From: Candidatus Methylobacter oryzae
Lineage (GTDB): Bacteria > Pseudomonadota > Gammaproteobacteria > Methylococcales > Methylomonadaceae
Reading direction: 5' to 3'
Length of the DNA stretch: 48,132 nt
NCBI GenBank assembly: GCA_945861405.1
Contig: CAMAUL010000017.1
Coordinates: 1 to 48,132, forward strand
Below are positions 32,880-41,965 of this stretch, piece after piece (position 1 is the stretch's first letter; each line of letters opens with the position of its first letter). The notes below the pieces were generated by a model that was not told where the DNA came from, searched no databases, and worked only from the letters and a program-made list of their open reading frames with translations. The translations under genes were made by a program, and so were the position numbers.

Positions 32880-33377
32880 ATGGGGAACCCGGTTGAACGC
32901 GAACAATTAAAGTCTGATCTTATTTTGCACTGGGTCATTGTAGGTATGATCCTGGTCATGCTCACGGCTTATGTCATTGTTTGTCATGTCATGGGCGAAC
33001 AACTGCAACAGCCGTTGCCGGAAGCTCAGCGGGTGCTGATTCGGACGGTATTTTATGCTGTTGCGATCATGACCTTTCCGCTGACAAACCTGATCCGGCA
33101 CATTCAGCTTCGTTTGAATCAAACTATGCCTTGTTTCGATACAACACAAGGAGCGGCTGCTACGGCAAAAAGCCGTTATCTGGTGACGATCATCGTTTCG
33201 ATGGCGCTGGTTGAAGTGGTCGGCGTTTTTGGGCTAGTCATGTTTATGTTCGGCGATGGTTTCAACACCTTGTACATATTCACCGGGCTGTCGGCGCTGG
33301 GGCTGTTTTTATATCGGCCGAAAGTCGATGAATATTCCGAAATAATTGACGCAATCTCTGCACAAAACCATGAATGA
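32880..33377 (+). CDS. Four-helix membrane protein of unknown function, paired with a GlcF-like gene
   Basis: From the ATG at 32880 (AGGA six bases upstream) the protein has 165 aa and four hydrophobic helices: about residues 17-38, 56-75, 95-115 and 120-140. Segments include LHWVIVGMILVMLTAYVIVC and VVGVFGLVMFMFGDG. I recognise no motif; there are few histidines, so it does not look like a cytochrome b. Its end overlaps the GlcF-like gene by 8 bases, which suggests coupled expression. Confidence 0.75.
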   Translation: MGNPVEREQLKSDLILHWVIVGMILVMLTAYVIVCHVMGEQLQQPLPEAQRVLIRTVFYAVAIMTFPLTNLIRHIQLRLNQTMPCFDTTQGAAATAKSRYLVTIIVSMALVEVVGVFGLVMFMFGDGFNTLYIFTGLSALGLFLYRPKVDEYSEIIDAISAQNHE

Positions 33378-34575
33378 CTTATTAGCCGATGCTGATATTT
33401 GCGTCAAATGCGGCTTATGTCTGCCACATTGCCCCACCTACACTAAAACTCAAAACGAAAATGAGTCGCCCCGTGGCCGCATTGCGTTAATTCAAGCTTG
33501 GGCGGGTGGGCATCTGGAAACATCAAAAAATCTGGTTGAGCATATCGATAATTGCCTGCTATGCCGATCCTGCGAACGGGTGTGCCCTGCTGTGGTGCCT
33601 TATGGGCGCTTGATTGATAATTTTCGTGGGCAAATAAAAGCTCATAAGAAATTCTCTTTAGCCGGGACTTTGCTGAAAGAAGTGTCTCACAATAAAATCT
33701 CAAATCGGTTGGCGCAATCGGGTTTGAGCTTTTATCAGTCCAGCGGCCTGCAAAAAATGGCTCGTTTTTTTAAATTACCGGAATTGTTACATCTCGATAA
33801 AGTTGACCGCTTGTTGTCGGCTCAAAGCGATAGCCCCCCTCTAAAACCAAGCTATTTCACCGAAATCTCGCCGGTTAAAGGTAATGTGGGCCTGTTTATC
33901 GGTTGTATGGGGTCTTTGCTGGATCATCAGACCGTCGACGCGGCAATTAAGGTGTTAACTGCGGCGGGTTTTAACGTGCATTTACCTGAACAGCAAACCT
34001 GTTGCGGTGCGCTGGATAGGCATGACGGTGATATTGAAAAAGCGGAGCAGCTGGCCGCAACCAATTGCAGCGCTTTTGCAGATAAAAGCCTGGATGCGAT
34101 AGTGACCATCGCCAGTGGCTGCGGCGGTCAGATGAAGGAATATCAACAGGCCGAGTTTGCCGGAAAAGTGGTCGATATCAGCCAGTTCTTAATAAAGTCG
34201 GGCTGCGATCTCAGCGATCAGCTGCTGCCATTGGCCGCATCGGTGTGCCTGCATACGCCGTGCTCGTTAAAAAACGTGATGCGTGAGGAGCAGGGAGCAG
34301 TCAAGTTGCTGCAACAAATCCCCGGCATTAAGATCAGGCCGCTGCCTGCGACGATACAATGCTGTGGTTCGGCGGGCAGTTACATGCTGGATCATCCGCA
34401 AATGGCGCAAGCGTTGTTAAGCGACCTGTTGAATGTGGCTTTGGAAGATCAGCCTGAGTATCTGGTCAGCTCCAACATAGGCTGCGCCTTGCATATATCG
34501 GCGGGACTCAGGGAGCGGGGAGTGGCGTTGGAAGTATTGCATCCGGCAGCTTTAATCGCACGGCAATTAAAATAG
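33370..34575 (+). CDS. glcF: GlcF-like glycolate oxidase iron-sulfur subunit
   Basis: The 401-aa protein has two 4Fe-4S ferredoxin motifs near the N-terminus (CVKCGLCLPHCPTY and CLLCRSCERVCPAV) and two CCG domains, with TCCGALDRHDGD and QCCGSAGSYML. This is the layout of GlcF, which works with the flavoprotein subunits GlcD and GlcE to oxidise glycolate. No glcD or glcE is adjacent, so the partner must be elsewhere or different. The ATG at 33370 is chosen over an upstream TTG because it gives the usual start just before the first cluster motif. Confidence 0.88.
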   Translation: MNDLLADADICVKCGLCLPHCPTYTKTQNENESPRGRIALIQAWAGGHLETSKNLVEHIDNCLLCRSCERVCPAVVPYGRLIDNFRGQIKAHKKFSLAGTLLKEVSHNKISNRLAQSGLSFYQSSGLQKMARFFKLPELLHLDKVDRLLSAQSDSPPLKPSYFTEISPVKGNVGLFIGCMGSLLDHQTVDAAIKVLTAAGFNVHLPEQQTCCGALDRHDGDIEKAEQLAATNCSAFADKSLDAIVTIASGCGGQMKEYQQAEFAGKVVDISQFLIKSGCDLSDQLLPLAASVCLHTPCSLKNVMREEQGAVKLLQQIPGIKIRPLPATIQCCGSAGSYMLDHPQMAQALLSDLLNVALEDQPEYLVSSNIGCALHISAGLRERGVALEVLHPAALIARQLK

Positions 34576-34576
34576 T

Positions 34577-34615
34577 GTAGGGTGGGCAAACAGTTTTATC
34601 GTTTGCCCACCCTAC
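34577..34615. repeat. 15-bp perfect inverted repeat after the GlcF-like gene
   Basis: GTAGGGTGGGCAAAC (34577-34591) and its reverse complement GTTTGCCCACCCTAC (34601-34615) surround a 9-base loop. It lies between the convergent GlcF-like and speD genes and belongs to the GGTGGGCA repeat group. Confidence 0.85.
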
Positions 34616-34654
34616 GACTTCGTGAAATGTCTTAAGTTGATGCTTTATCAACAA

Positions 34655-35461
34655 TCAGGGCTTAACTTCCTCATAACGCTGACGGTAGTTATGGCCATAA
34701 AAAATCTCGGTCACTTCCTTATGCAGCTTGCTTTCTATTTCCGCTTTTTGATCGGCGGACAAATCGCATTCCTTCTCGAATAAATAGTTCTCCAACTCGG
34801 TTTCCTTGAGCATCATCTTGGTGTGGAAAATATTTTCCTGATACACATTCACGTCGATCATCTGGTAACTTTCTTGCGTATCGATCGCAATGTAGTCCTG
34901 AATCGAGGTGATTTTATGGTCGATGTAATGTTTTTTGCCGGAAATGTCACGGGTAAAGCCGCGCACTTTATAGTCCATGGTTACCACATCGGATTCAAAG
35001 CTGTGAATCAGATAATTGAGCGCTTTCAGCGGCGAAATCCGACCGCAGGTTGACACGTCAATATCGGCACGAAAGGTGCTGATGCCGTTATCGGGGTGGC
35101 TTTCAGGATAAGTGTGCACAGTAATATGGCTTTTATCCAGATGCGCGAGAACCGTTTCCGGCAAGGGGCCGGGCGATTGGCTGTTCATGCTGGGCGGCGG
35201 CGGAGCTTCGCCCTCGGAGATCAGCATGGTAACGCTGGCGCCTTGCGGCTCATAGTCCTGACGGGCGATATTAAGAACCTGTGCGCCGATGATTTCGGCG
35301 ACATCCTTAAGGATCTGGGTCAGTTTGTCGGCGTTGTAAGCTTCATCGATATACTCGATATAAGCCTGCTGCTGTTCAGCCGGAGCGTAACAAATATCAT
35401 ATATATTGAAACTGAGCGACTTTGTTAAATTATTAAAGCCGTGTAATTGCAATTTATTCAA
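34655..35461 (-). CDS. speD: SpeD, S-adenosylmethionine decarboxylase proenzyme
   Basis: A class 1A (E. coli-type) enzyme making decarboxylated SAM for spermidine. [35 protein letters not shown] (self-cleavage at the K-S bond to form the pyruvoyl group), [18 protein letters not shown] and [13 protein letters not shown] all match the family. A TTG start at 35461 gives MNKLQLHGF, the same length as E. coli MKKLKLHGF; a TTG at 35470 overlapping the osmC stop is the alternative. No ATG is available near the start, so TTG use is certain in either case. Confidence 0.95.
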   Translation of the reverse strand: MNKLQLHGFNNLTKSLSFNIYDICYAPAEQQQAYIEYIDEAYNADKLTQILKDVAEIIGAQVLNIARQDYEPQGASVTMLISEGEAPPPPSMNSQSPGPLPETVLAHLDKSHITVHTYPESHPDNGISTFRADIDVSTCGRISPLKALNYLIHSFESDVVTMDYKVRGFTRDISGKKHYIDHKITSIQDYIAIDTQESYQMIDVNVYQENIFHTKMMLKETELENYLFEKECDLSADQKAEIESKLHKEVTEIFYGHNYRQRYEEVKP

Positions 35462-35466
35462 CGTAG

Positions 35467-35883
35467 TCAAACCTCAATAACTTCAAAATCATGGGTGATT
35501 TCCACTGCCTTGCTTAGCATGATGGAAGCAGAGCAATATTTCTCTGCGGATAATTTTACCGCTCTTTCAACTACCGATGCCTTTAAGTCATGACCGGTGA
35601 CGATAAAATGCAGATGAATCTTGCTAAACACGCTGGGGATGGCATCGACCCGCTCGGCGGTAACCTCAGCCACACATTTAACAAGGTTATTTCTGCCTTT
35701 TTGCAGGATCTGAACCACATCAAAAGATGAACAACTGCCCACGCCCAGCAAAAGCATTTCCATCGGGCGCATGCCTATATTACGGCCGCCGTGGTCGGGT
35801 GGCCCGTCGATGACGACAGCATGCCCACTGCCGGTTTCGCCGACAAACATTACGCCGTCGACCCATTTGACTGTTACTTGCAT
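35467..35883 (-). CDS. OsmC-family protein (YhfA-like)
   Basis: The 138-aa protein has OsmC-type features: [40 protein letters not shown] with the conserved cysteine, and [19 protein letters not shown] with the second. Such proteins reduce organic hydroperoxides, though YhfA-type members are not characterised. It lies upstream of speD with its stop next to the speD start, and divergent from the CRP-type regulator, as in pseudomonads near vfr. Confidence 0.88.
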   Translation of the reverse strand: MQVTVKWVDGVMFVGETGSGHAVVIDGPPDHGGRNIGMRPMEMLLLGVGSCSSFDVVQILQKGRNNLVKCVAEVTAERVDAIPSVFSKIHLHFIVTGHDLKASVVERAVKLSAEKYCSASIMLSKAVEITHDFEVIEV

Positions 35884-36020
35884 TTATTTTCCCGGTTAAA
35901 AATGACGCATAGATTAGCATAAAAATGCCTATTGCCAGAGTAACAATGTTGATTTTTTTGTTAAAATCCTGCATTGTTAGCTGAATTTACCACGGCACTT
36001 ATGATAGATGAATCGTTGCT

Positions 36021-36677
36021 ATGACACTTAAAATCCAAGAAACCCCTTATAAAGAAGCGCTGGAGCATTTCTTACGTTTTTGCCATATCAAAAAATATCC
36101 GGCTAAAACCACTATTATCCACCCTGGCGATGTAGGAGATCGACTGTATTTTATCATAGACGGTTCAGTCAGTGTTTGCGTGGAAGAGGCCGAAGGCGGG
36201 CATGAATTGATACTCGCTTACTTAAATAAAAACGAGTTTATCGGTGAAATTGGCGTTTTTAAAGCAGCTGAAAGACGCAAAGTCAGCGTTAAAACTCGTT
36301 GCGAGTGCCATTTGGCAGAAATAAGCTACGAACGACTCCGGCAGGTCTTAAGAAAAGAACTCTTGGAGCACGGCGTTGATATTTTATTCATGATAGGCGA
36401 GCAATTATCGGCTCGATTATTAAACACCAGTCGTAATTTATGCGATCTGGCGTTTATGGATGTAGAAGGGCGAATTGCTCGAACCTTGTTGGATTTGTGT
36501 AAGAGTCCCGAGGCAATAACGCACCCTGATGGCATGCAACTGCATATTTCCAGGCAAGAAATAGGGCGCATGGTTAGCTGCTCAAGAGAAATGGCCGGGC
36601 GTGTGTTAAAGGAACTGGAAAATAAAAAACTGATTACCGCGCACGGCAAAACTGTCGTGGTGTTTGGAACAAGATAG
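36021..36677 (+). CDS. CRP/Vfr-type cyclic-nucleotide-responsive regulator
   Basis: The 218-aa regulator has an N-terminal cyclic-nucleotide-binding fold with IIHPGDVGDRLYFIIDGSV and LNKNEFIGEIGVFKAAERRK, including the E-x-G and R-x-S-type cAMP contact residues (GEIG, RRKVSV), and a C-terminal helix-turn-helix, SRQEIGRMVSCSREMAGRVL. Close in design to E. coli CRP and Pseudomonas Vfr. Its adjacency to osmC and speD matches the vfr region of pseudomonads. Confidence 0.9.
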   Translation: MTLKIQETPYKEALEHFLRFCHIKKYPAKTTIIHPGDVGDRLYFIIDGSVSVCVEEAEGGHELILAYLNKNEFIGEIGVFKAAERRKVSVKTRCECHLAEISYERLRQVLRKELLEHGVDILFMIGEQLSARLLNTSRNLCDLAFMDVEGRIARTLLDLCKSPEAITHPDGMQLHISRQEIGRMVSCSREMAGRVLKELENKKLITAHGKTVVVFGTR

Positions 36678-36783
36678 CCTCTGAAAATAGTCACATCTCG
36701 GAAAGGAGCGCCGAGGATTTAAAGCCGTGGTTGAAGTGCAATCGCTATTATTGCGGGGTTAAATAATCAGCCTGTGCGGGTAA
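36678..36783. other. Gene-free stretch between the CRP-type gene and a terminator; possible small RNA or 3' UTR
   Basis: The stretch contains the hairpin CTCGGAAAGGAGCGCCGAG (about 36705-36723) with a GGA in its loop, and further GGA near 36722. It is followed by a strong terminator at 36784-36825. No ORF is found. It is either the 3' untranslated region of the CRP-type gene or a short RNA; no sequence evidence decides this. Confidence 0.3.
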
Positions 36784-36825
36784 ACAGAACCCCAACCAGC
36801 ATGGCTGATCGAGTTGGGGTTCTGT
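36784..36825 (+). terminator. Intrinsic terminator downstream of the CRP-type gene
   Basis: ACAGAACCCCAAC (36784-36796) and GTTGGGGTTCTGT (36813-36825) form a 13-bp perfect stem with a 16-base loop, followed on the plus strand by GTTTTTTCTT. The T-run shows it acts mainly on plus-strand transcripts. It also lies just beyond the 3' end of the minus-strand 59-aa ORF. Confidence 0.88.
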
Positions 36826-36833
36826 GTTTTTTC

Positions 36834-37013
36834 TTACTTTTTGTCCAGCGGGGAGTTCTTGTATGCCGAGAAATCTTTGCTCTCTCCAATGGCTTTTGCG
36901 CTGCTTTCATATTTGCCGTGTTCACCACTTCTTACCATAAATAGAGTGCCAGCTAACGCGACGACGACGACAGCGGTAATGATCCAGATTTTATTATCAT
37001 TTTCTTCTTCCAC
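36834..37013 (-). CDS. 59-aa single-span membrane peptide, GTG start
   Basis: On the minus strand a GTG at 37013, preceded by AAGGAAAAGATT, opens 59 codons to a TAA at 36834. The peptide begins MEEENDNKIW, has a hydrophobic helix IITAVVVVALAGTLFMV, then a polar tail ending FSAYKNSPLDKK. One membrane span with an acidic cytoplasmic N-terminus is predicted. I know no family. The ribosome-binding site, end at a terminator, and lack of another gene in this gap support it. Confidence 0.6.
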   Translation of the reverse strand: MEEENDNKIWIITAVVVVALAGTLFMVRSGEHGKYESSAKAIGESKDFSAYKNSPLDKK

Positions 37014-37192
37014 AATCTTTTCCTTATTATTTTAGGTTAATATGAAGTTGAATAGCTAATACACAAATCCACCCTGAACATGCAACAAACCTAGGCTGCT
37101 TGAGCAAAAAACGTACTAACTGTGCGTGAATTTAACATGTCAGCAAATAAAAGCAAAATAATTTGAATAAATAGATTCAAATTTGTGTTTAT

Positions 37193-37270
37193 GAGCCTGG
37201 CTATCGAGTTGGCGCACAAGGCTCAACCCCTCGCAGGCTGGGGACTGTATGTCTTTTAGGGGGGTCGATA
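37193..37270 (+). ncRNA. Possible structured leader RNA upstream of the DUF808 gene
   Basis: GAGCC (37193-37197) pairs with GGCTC (37220-37224), CCCC (37227-37230) with GGGG (37240-37243), and TATCGA (37202-37207) could pair with TCGATA (37265-37270), making a compact fold 75 bases ahead of the start codon. No known riboswitch consensus is matched. The region 37014-37343 holds no other gene. Stem lengths are short, so chance is not excluded. Confidence 0.25.
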
Positions 37271-37343
37271 AACAAGCTTGCAACGAATATTTGCCGATAA
37301 GAACATACAATTCTTCTCATCCATCTACCCAAAAGAGTTCAAC

Positions 37344-38294
37344 ATGGCCGGAGCAAGCCTTTTAGTTTTACTTGACGACATTGCCTTAGTCTTGGATGAC
37401 GTGGCTTTGATGACCAAGGTTGCGGCTAAGCAAACTGCCGGAGTGTTGGGCGATGATTTGGCGCTGAATGCCGAGCAGGTGTCCGGCATCCGGGCGGAGC
37501 GGGAGTTGCCAGTGGTGTGGGCGGTAGCGAAAGGCTCACTGAAAAACAAGCTGATTTTAGTGCCGACGGCGCTGGCAATCAGCTGGCTTGCGCCGTGGCT
37601 GATTATGCCACTGCTGATGCTGGGCGGCGCTTACCTGTGTTTTGAGGGCTTTGAAAAACTGGCGCACCCATTGCTGCATACCCATGCCGAAGATGAGGCC
37701 CGTCATGCCGAACTGGCGGCGGCAGTCGCCAATGCTGAGATCGACTTGGTGGCGTTTGAGCGGGACAAGATTAAGGGAGCCGTACGCACCGATTTTGTGC
37801 TGTCGGCAGAAATCATTGTTATCACGCTGGGGGGCGTAGCCACTTCGGCTTTTGTGACCAAAGTGGCGGTAGTTTCCGGCATTGCGGTGATTATGACCGC
37901 AGGCGTATACGGCCTAGTGGCGGCCATCGTGAGGATGGATGATGCGGGAATCTACCTGTGTCAAAAGCCGGGATTGAATCTATGGGCGAAAATCCAGCAT
38001 CAAGTCGGCCGGGTCTTTTTGCACGGCGCACCGTATCTGATGAAGTCGCTGGCGATAGTCGGCACGGCGGCTATGTTTATGGTGGGCGGCGGAATTTTGA
38101 TGCATGGCATTCCGGTAGCGCACCAGTTCATCGAGCAGTTGGCGCAAGGCGCTAATGTTGTGCCCAGCATCGGCGGCATGTTGGAAGTGGTGGCTGCTTC
38201 ATTACTCAATGCGCTGGCTGGCATCGTTTCCGGTGCGCTGGTGTTGGCCTGTGTGACCATAGCGGGGCGCGTCTATAATCGTTTTAAACATTAG
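37344..38294 (+). CDS. DUF808 (YedI-like) inner-membrane protein
   Basis: From the ATG at 37344 the 316-aa protein begins MAGASLLVLLDDIALVLDDV, very like E. coli YedI, followed by AAKQTAGVLGDDLALNAEQV and RELPVVWAVAKGSLKNKLIL. Several hydrophobic helices follow (about residues 75-110, 150-200, 220-250, 285-310). The family's function is unknown. The frame is open upstream to 37278 but the family start is at the ATG. Confidence 0.9.
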   Translation: MAGASLLVLLDDIALVLDDVALMTKVAAKQTAGVLGDDLALNAEQVSGIRAERELPVVWAVAKGSLKNKLILVPTALAISWLAPWLIMPLLMLGGAYLCFEGFEKLAHPLLHTHAEDEARHAELAAAVANAEIDLVAFERDKIKGAVRTDFVLSAEIIVITLGGVATSAFVTKVAVVSGIAVIMTAGVYGLVAAIVRMDDAGIYLCQKPGLNLWAKIQHQVGRVFLHGAPYLMKSLAIVGTAAMFMVGGGILMHGIPVAHQFIEQLAQGANVVPSIGGMLEVVAASLLNALAGIVSGALVLACVTIAGRVYNRFKH

Positions 38295-38431
38295 CTGGTT
38301 AGTCCCGCAATTAAACGGTCTGGATGGGTTTCGCTACCATCCCACCCTATCCAAGCTTCCTGCTTCGGAAACGCCAAAAACAGTTTACAATATCTCTGTG
38401 TATTCATTCTTAGCTGCATCCTAAATAATCT

Positions 38432-41400
38432 ATGAAAATCATTAATTTCCCTGCCGCTCAAGCAAAGACTTCCCCATTGCTGTTTTTGTTTCTTGTCATC
38501 ACCCTGGCTTCAACCGGAGCATGGGCTAAAAGCACTACGCCGGATGCCGGGCAAAAAAACGCAACATTTGAAATCAATAAAGACACGCTAAAAGCCAAAA
38601 TCGACGCCATCAATGCCCGTGAAGGCATTGATGAGGCGACAAAATCCAAGTTGCTGTCTATATACCAAGCGGCTGAAGATAATTTGGGCAATATCGAAAA
38701 GTTTAAGGCGCAGACCGCCGATTTTAAAACGGCTATCAAGCAAGCGCCGGAGCAAACCAAAAAGCTGCAAAAGGAAATTGAGCAGAATCAGTTGAAGGTA
38801 TCCAAGCAAAAACTGGAAGATTTTAATCGGATACCGGTCGAGGAACTTGAGCAGCGGCTTGTGCTTGAGAAGGGAAAAATCAGTAACCTGGATGAGCAGA
38901 TCAAGAAAATTGAAAGTGACCTAACCCTGCAAAATAGACGTCCGCAGCTGATTCGCGAAGAAACGTTAGCGGCGCAGCAAGACCTTGAGGCGGCGCAGAA
39001 AAAACTGGAAGCTCCGGCCGGTAAAGCGGATCATAAATTGGAAGTAGAAGCTAGGCAAGCGCAGCTGAAAACCTTGATCAATGCACGTACTGCCGAGCTG
39101 AAAATGCTTGAGGTTGAAGCGATCAGCAATCCGGGTCGAGTCGAGTTGCTTAAATCTCAGTTTCAGTTGCTGGATAGTCAAAAGGCGGCGCTAAGCCCGG
39201 TTGTTACGGCAATCGAAAACCTTACTTTCGATCTGCGCCAGCAGGAAGCGAAACAAATGCAGGATGCCCTCAGTCAGGCGGAAAAAGCGGTTTCCGGTAA
39301 GCACATTCTCATTCAGGAAAGCACACGGGAAAATGTCCAATATAGCCGGGATTTGCAGGACATTACCGCCAAGATTGAACAATACACCGAACAAAAATCC
39401 AAGGTTGAGACTCAAGCCAACGAAATTGAAACCGACTTTAAAAGTGCCGAAAAGAAAATTAGTCTGGCGGGTTTAAGCCCGGCGCTGGGCAAAATCCTGC
39501 GCGAGCAGCGCCGCAATTTACCGGTTCAGGATGAGTTTAAGCAGCAGTCCGAAACTATCCAGAATGAAACCGCGATAACCAGTCTTGCGCAATTCAAGGT
39601 CGAAGATAAACTGAAACGGTTGATGGATGTCGATGCCGAGCTAAAAAACATGATGAGCGAACAGGTGGATCAAACCCTACCTGTCGATCAGCGCATGATG
39701 ATACAGGCCGAGTTGCGGGTGTTGCTGAACAATCAGAAAGAGTTGCTGAATAAGCTGTCGGTTGCCTATGCCACGTATCTACGCACTCTGGGCGACTTCG
39801 ATTTTGCCAGACAACAGATGGGCACTCAGGCCGGTAAATTCGCCATCTATCTGGACGAGCGCTTGTTGTGGGTACCCAGTTCCGAACCGATAAACTTAAG
39901 TTATATCGCCGAGTTGTATCATTCCACGCAATGGTTGTTGTCGCCGTTTAACTGGATGGCGGTGATTAAAGATGCGGTTAAACTGGTCTTTGAACACCTG
40001 TTTTTGACCTTTGTTGCGGCGCTGTGTTTTGTCGGTTTGCAGTGGGGCAGAAGCTGGGCGAAGTTGCAGTTAGCGGCTATGTCCGGCAGAACGGATAGTT
40101 TTTATTGCACCCTAAGAGCCTTAGGTTATAACTTGATGTTGGTATTGCCGCTGCCTTTAGTTCTCCACTATTTAGGCTGGTTTTTGAGCGGCAGCATTCA
40201 GGTTGCCGATTTCACCAAAGCTGTCGGCGAGGGATTGCAGAGTACTGCGGTGCCGCTGTTTTTTCTGCAATTTTTTTATCGCCTGTTTGCAGCCGATGGC
40301 ATAGCGCGTAAACATTTTCAATGGCAGAAAGCGTCAGTCAATCTTTTGCGTAAGCAGATTGCCTGGGTACGTTTTATTGCGGTACCGGGAGTATTTATTA
40401 TCAGCTGTACCAGCGCATCGAAGTTTTCGGCGCACAGTGACAGTATCGGCCGCTTGGCGCTGGTTATCGTGATGATCGCCATGGCTGTGTTTGTGGGTCG
40501 GGTGTTAAAACCTTCGACCGGGTTATTGCAGGCCTATATCAACAAGAATCCTGAAGGGTGGGCTGCGAAGCTGCGCTATGTCTGGTATTTTGCAGCCATC
40601 GGTATCCCGGTGGTTATTATCGGGTTTGCCGTCACAGGCTATTATTTGAGTGCCTTGGAGTTGCAGCAAAAGCTCATTATTACTCTGCGGCTGATTTTTT
40701 CGACCATCATCATTCATGCGTTGGTGTTTCGTTGGCTGACGCTGGTTAACCGGCAGTTGGCTATCGCCAATGCTGAACAAAAACGCAAAACGGCGGCGAT
40801 TCCGGAAAAGCATTTAACCGGATCGGAAGATCCTGTATTGCCGGTTGATGCGCAGCAAATTGATATTCCCAAAATAAACGCCCAAACCATCAAGCTGCTC
40901 AATGTCTTTATCGGCTTTACGCTGGTGATCGGTTTCTGGATGATTTGGAAAAATATCCTGCCGGCCTTTTCATTTTTGGATCGTATTGTGCTCTGGCAGC
41001 ATCAGGTTGTTGTCGATCATCAGGATGTTTATCAGCCGATCACCCTGACCAATCTGTTGCTGGCCGGGTTATATGTGTTTATCGCGGTGGTCGCAGTGCG
41101 CAACTTTTTCGGCGTGATGGAGCTGCTGGTGTTCAGGCGCTTGCAGATAGAGGCGGGCGGTCGATATGCGGTTAACCAGCTGGCTAAATACGTATTGGTT
41201 TCGATAGGCTTTATCAGCGTCGCAAACGAGCTGGGCGGCAGCTGGTCGCAGGTGCAGTGGCTGGTAGCGGCGCTCAGCGTCGGCTTGGGTTTCGGTTTGC
41301 AGGAAATCTTCGCCAATATGGTGTCGGGCATCATATTGCTGTTTGAGCGCCCGATTCGGGTCGGCGATACCGTCACCATCGGTACGGTCACCGGCAAAGT

Positions 41401-41866
41401 CAGCCGCATTCAGATGCGCGCTACCACGCTGATCGACATGGATCAAAAAGACCTGATCGTGCCGAATAAGACTTTTATTACCAGCCAGTTGATTAACTGG
41501 ACGTTAAGCGACGCGATAACCCGCGTGGTGATTCCCGTCGGTATCGCTTACGGTTCCGATGTCGATCTGGCGCATAAAGTCATGATGGATACGGTAAAAG
41601 CAATGCCGCTGGTGCTTTCCGAGCCTGAGCCGAGCGTAGTGCTGGTCAGTTTTGGCGATAGCGCGCTGAATTTTTCTATCCGAATTTTTGTCAGCGAATT
41701 GTCCAACCGGCTGCCGGTTACGCATGATTTACACGTTCGGCTGGAAAAAGCCCTGCGTGAGTATAATATAGAAATTCCTTTCCCGCAGCGGGATGTTCAT
41801 CTGCGTACTGTTGCGCATGAACATGATGAGGGCAATCATGGGGCACCGCAAATTCACGCAGGGTAA
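38432..41866 (+). CDS. mscK: MscK/KefA-type mechanosensitive channel
   Basis: An 1144-aa protein in the MscS superfamily. It has a signal peptide (LFLFLVITLASTGAWA), a long periplasmic coiled-coil region (about residues 45-470), many transmembrane helices (about 510-960) and the MscS pore and beta domain (about 940-1125), with SVGLGFGLQEIFANMVSG, LLFERPIRVGDTVTIG and LIVPNKTFITSQLINWTLSD. Such channels open on membrane tension during osmotic downshock; MscK also responds to K+. It is followed by the STAS/kinase-like pair after 99 bp. Confidence 0.93.
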   Translation: MKIINFPAAQAKTSPLLFLFLVITLASTGAWAKSTTPDAGQKNATFEINKDTLKAKIDAINAREGIDEATKSKLLSIYQAAEDNLGNIEKFKAQTADFKTAIKQAPEQTKKLQKEIEQNQLKVSKQKLEDFNRIPVEELEQRLVLEKGKISNLDEQIKKIESDLTLQNRRPQLIREETLAAQQDLEAAQKKLEAPAGKADHKLEVEARQAQLKTLINARTAELKMLEVEAISNPGRVELLKSQFQLLDSQKAALSPVVTAIENLTFDLRQQEAKQMQDALSQAEKAVSGKHILIQESTRENVQYSRDLQDITAKIEQYTEQKSKVETQANEIETDFKSAEKKISLAGLSPALGKILREQRRNLPVQDEFKQQSETIQNETAITSLAQFKVEDKLKRLMDVDAELKNMMSEQVDQTLPVDQRMMIQAELRVLLNNQKELLNKLSVAYATYLRTLGDFDFARQQMGTQAGKFAIYLDERLLWVPSSEPINLSYIAELYHSTQWLLSPFNWMAVIKDAVKLVFEHLFLTFVAALCFVGLQWGRSWAKLQLAAMSGRTDSFYCTLRALGYNLMLVLPLPLVLHYLGWFLSGSIQVADFTKAVGEGLQSTAVPLFFLQFFYRLFAADGIARKHFQWQKASVNLLRKQIAWVRFIAVPGVFIISCTSASKFSAHSDSIGRLALVIVMIAMAVFVGRVLKPSTGLLQAYINKNPEGWAAKLRYVWYFAAIGIPVVIIGFAVTGYYLSALELQQKLIITLRLIFSTIIIHALVFRWLTLVNRQLAIANAEQKRKTAAIPEKHLTGSEDPVLPVDAQQIDIPKINAQTIKLLNVFIGFTLVIGFWMIWKNILPAFSFLDRIVLWQHQVVVDHQDVYQPITLTNLLLAGLYVFIAVVAVRNFFGVMELLVFRRLQIEAGGRYAVNQLAKYVLVSIGFISVANELGGSWSQVQWLVAALSVGLGFGLQEIFANMVSGIILLFERPIRVGDTVTIGTVTGKVSRIQMRATTLIDMDQKDLIVPNKTFITSQLINWTLSDAITRVVIPVGIAYGSDVDLAHKVMMDTVKAMPLVLSEPEPSVVLVSFGDSALNFSIRIFVSELSNRLPVTHDLHVRLEKALREYNIEIPFPQRDVHLRTVAHEHDEGNHGAPQIHAG

Positions 41867-41965
41867 GAGCGCTTATTTAGGATAATAAATTTGCAATGCC
41901 GCTGATGGTGCTATGATTCGGCTATAGGATTGGTTTTCAACATTCATCTCACTCAAGAAAAATCT

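Noticed and set aside
37193-37270. Known riboswitch (c-di-GMP, manganese, SAH, cobalamin)
   Set aside because: I could not match the conserved core of any of these classes; kept only as an unassigned possible leader.
41867-41965. Sigma-70 promoter ahead of the STAS gene (TTGCAA..TATGAT)
   Set aside because: The two hexamers are 15 bases apart, shorter than the usual 16-18, so support is too weak to annotate.
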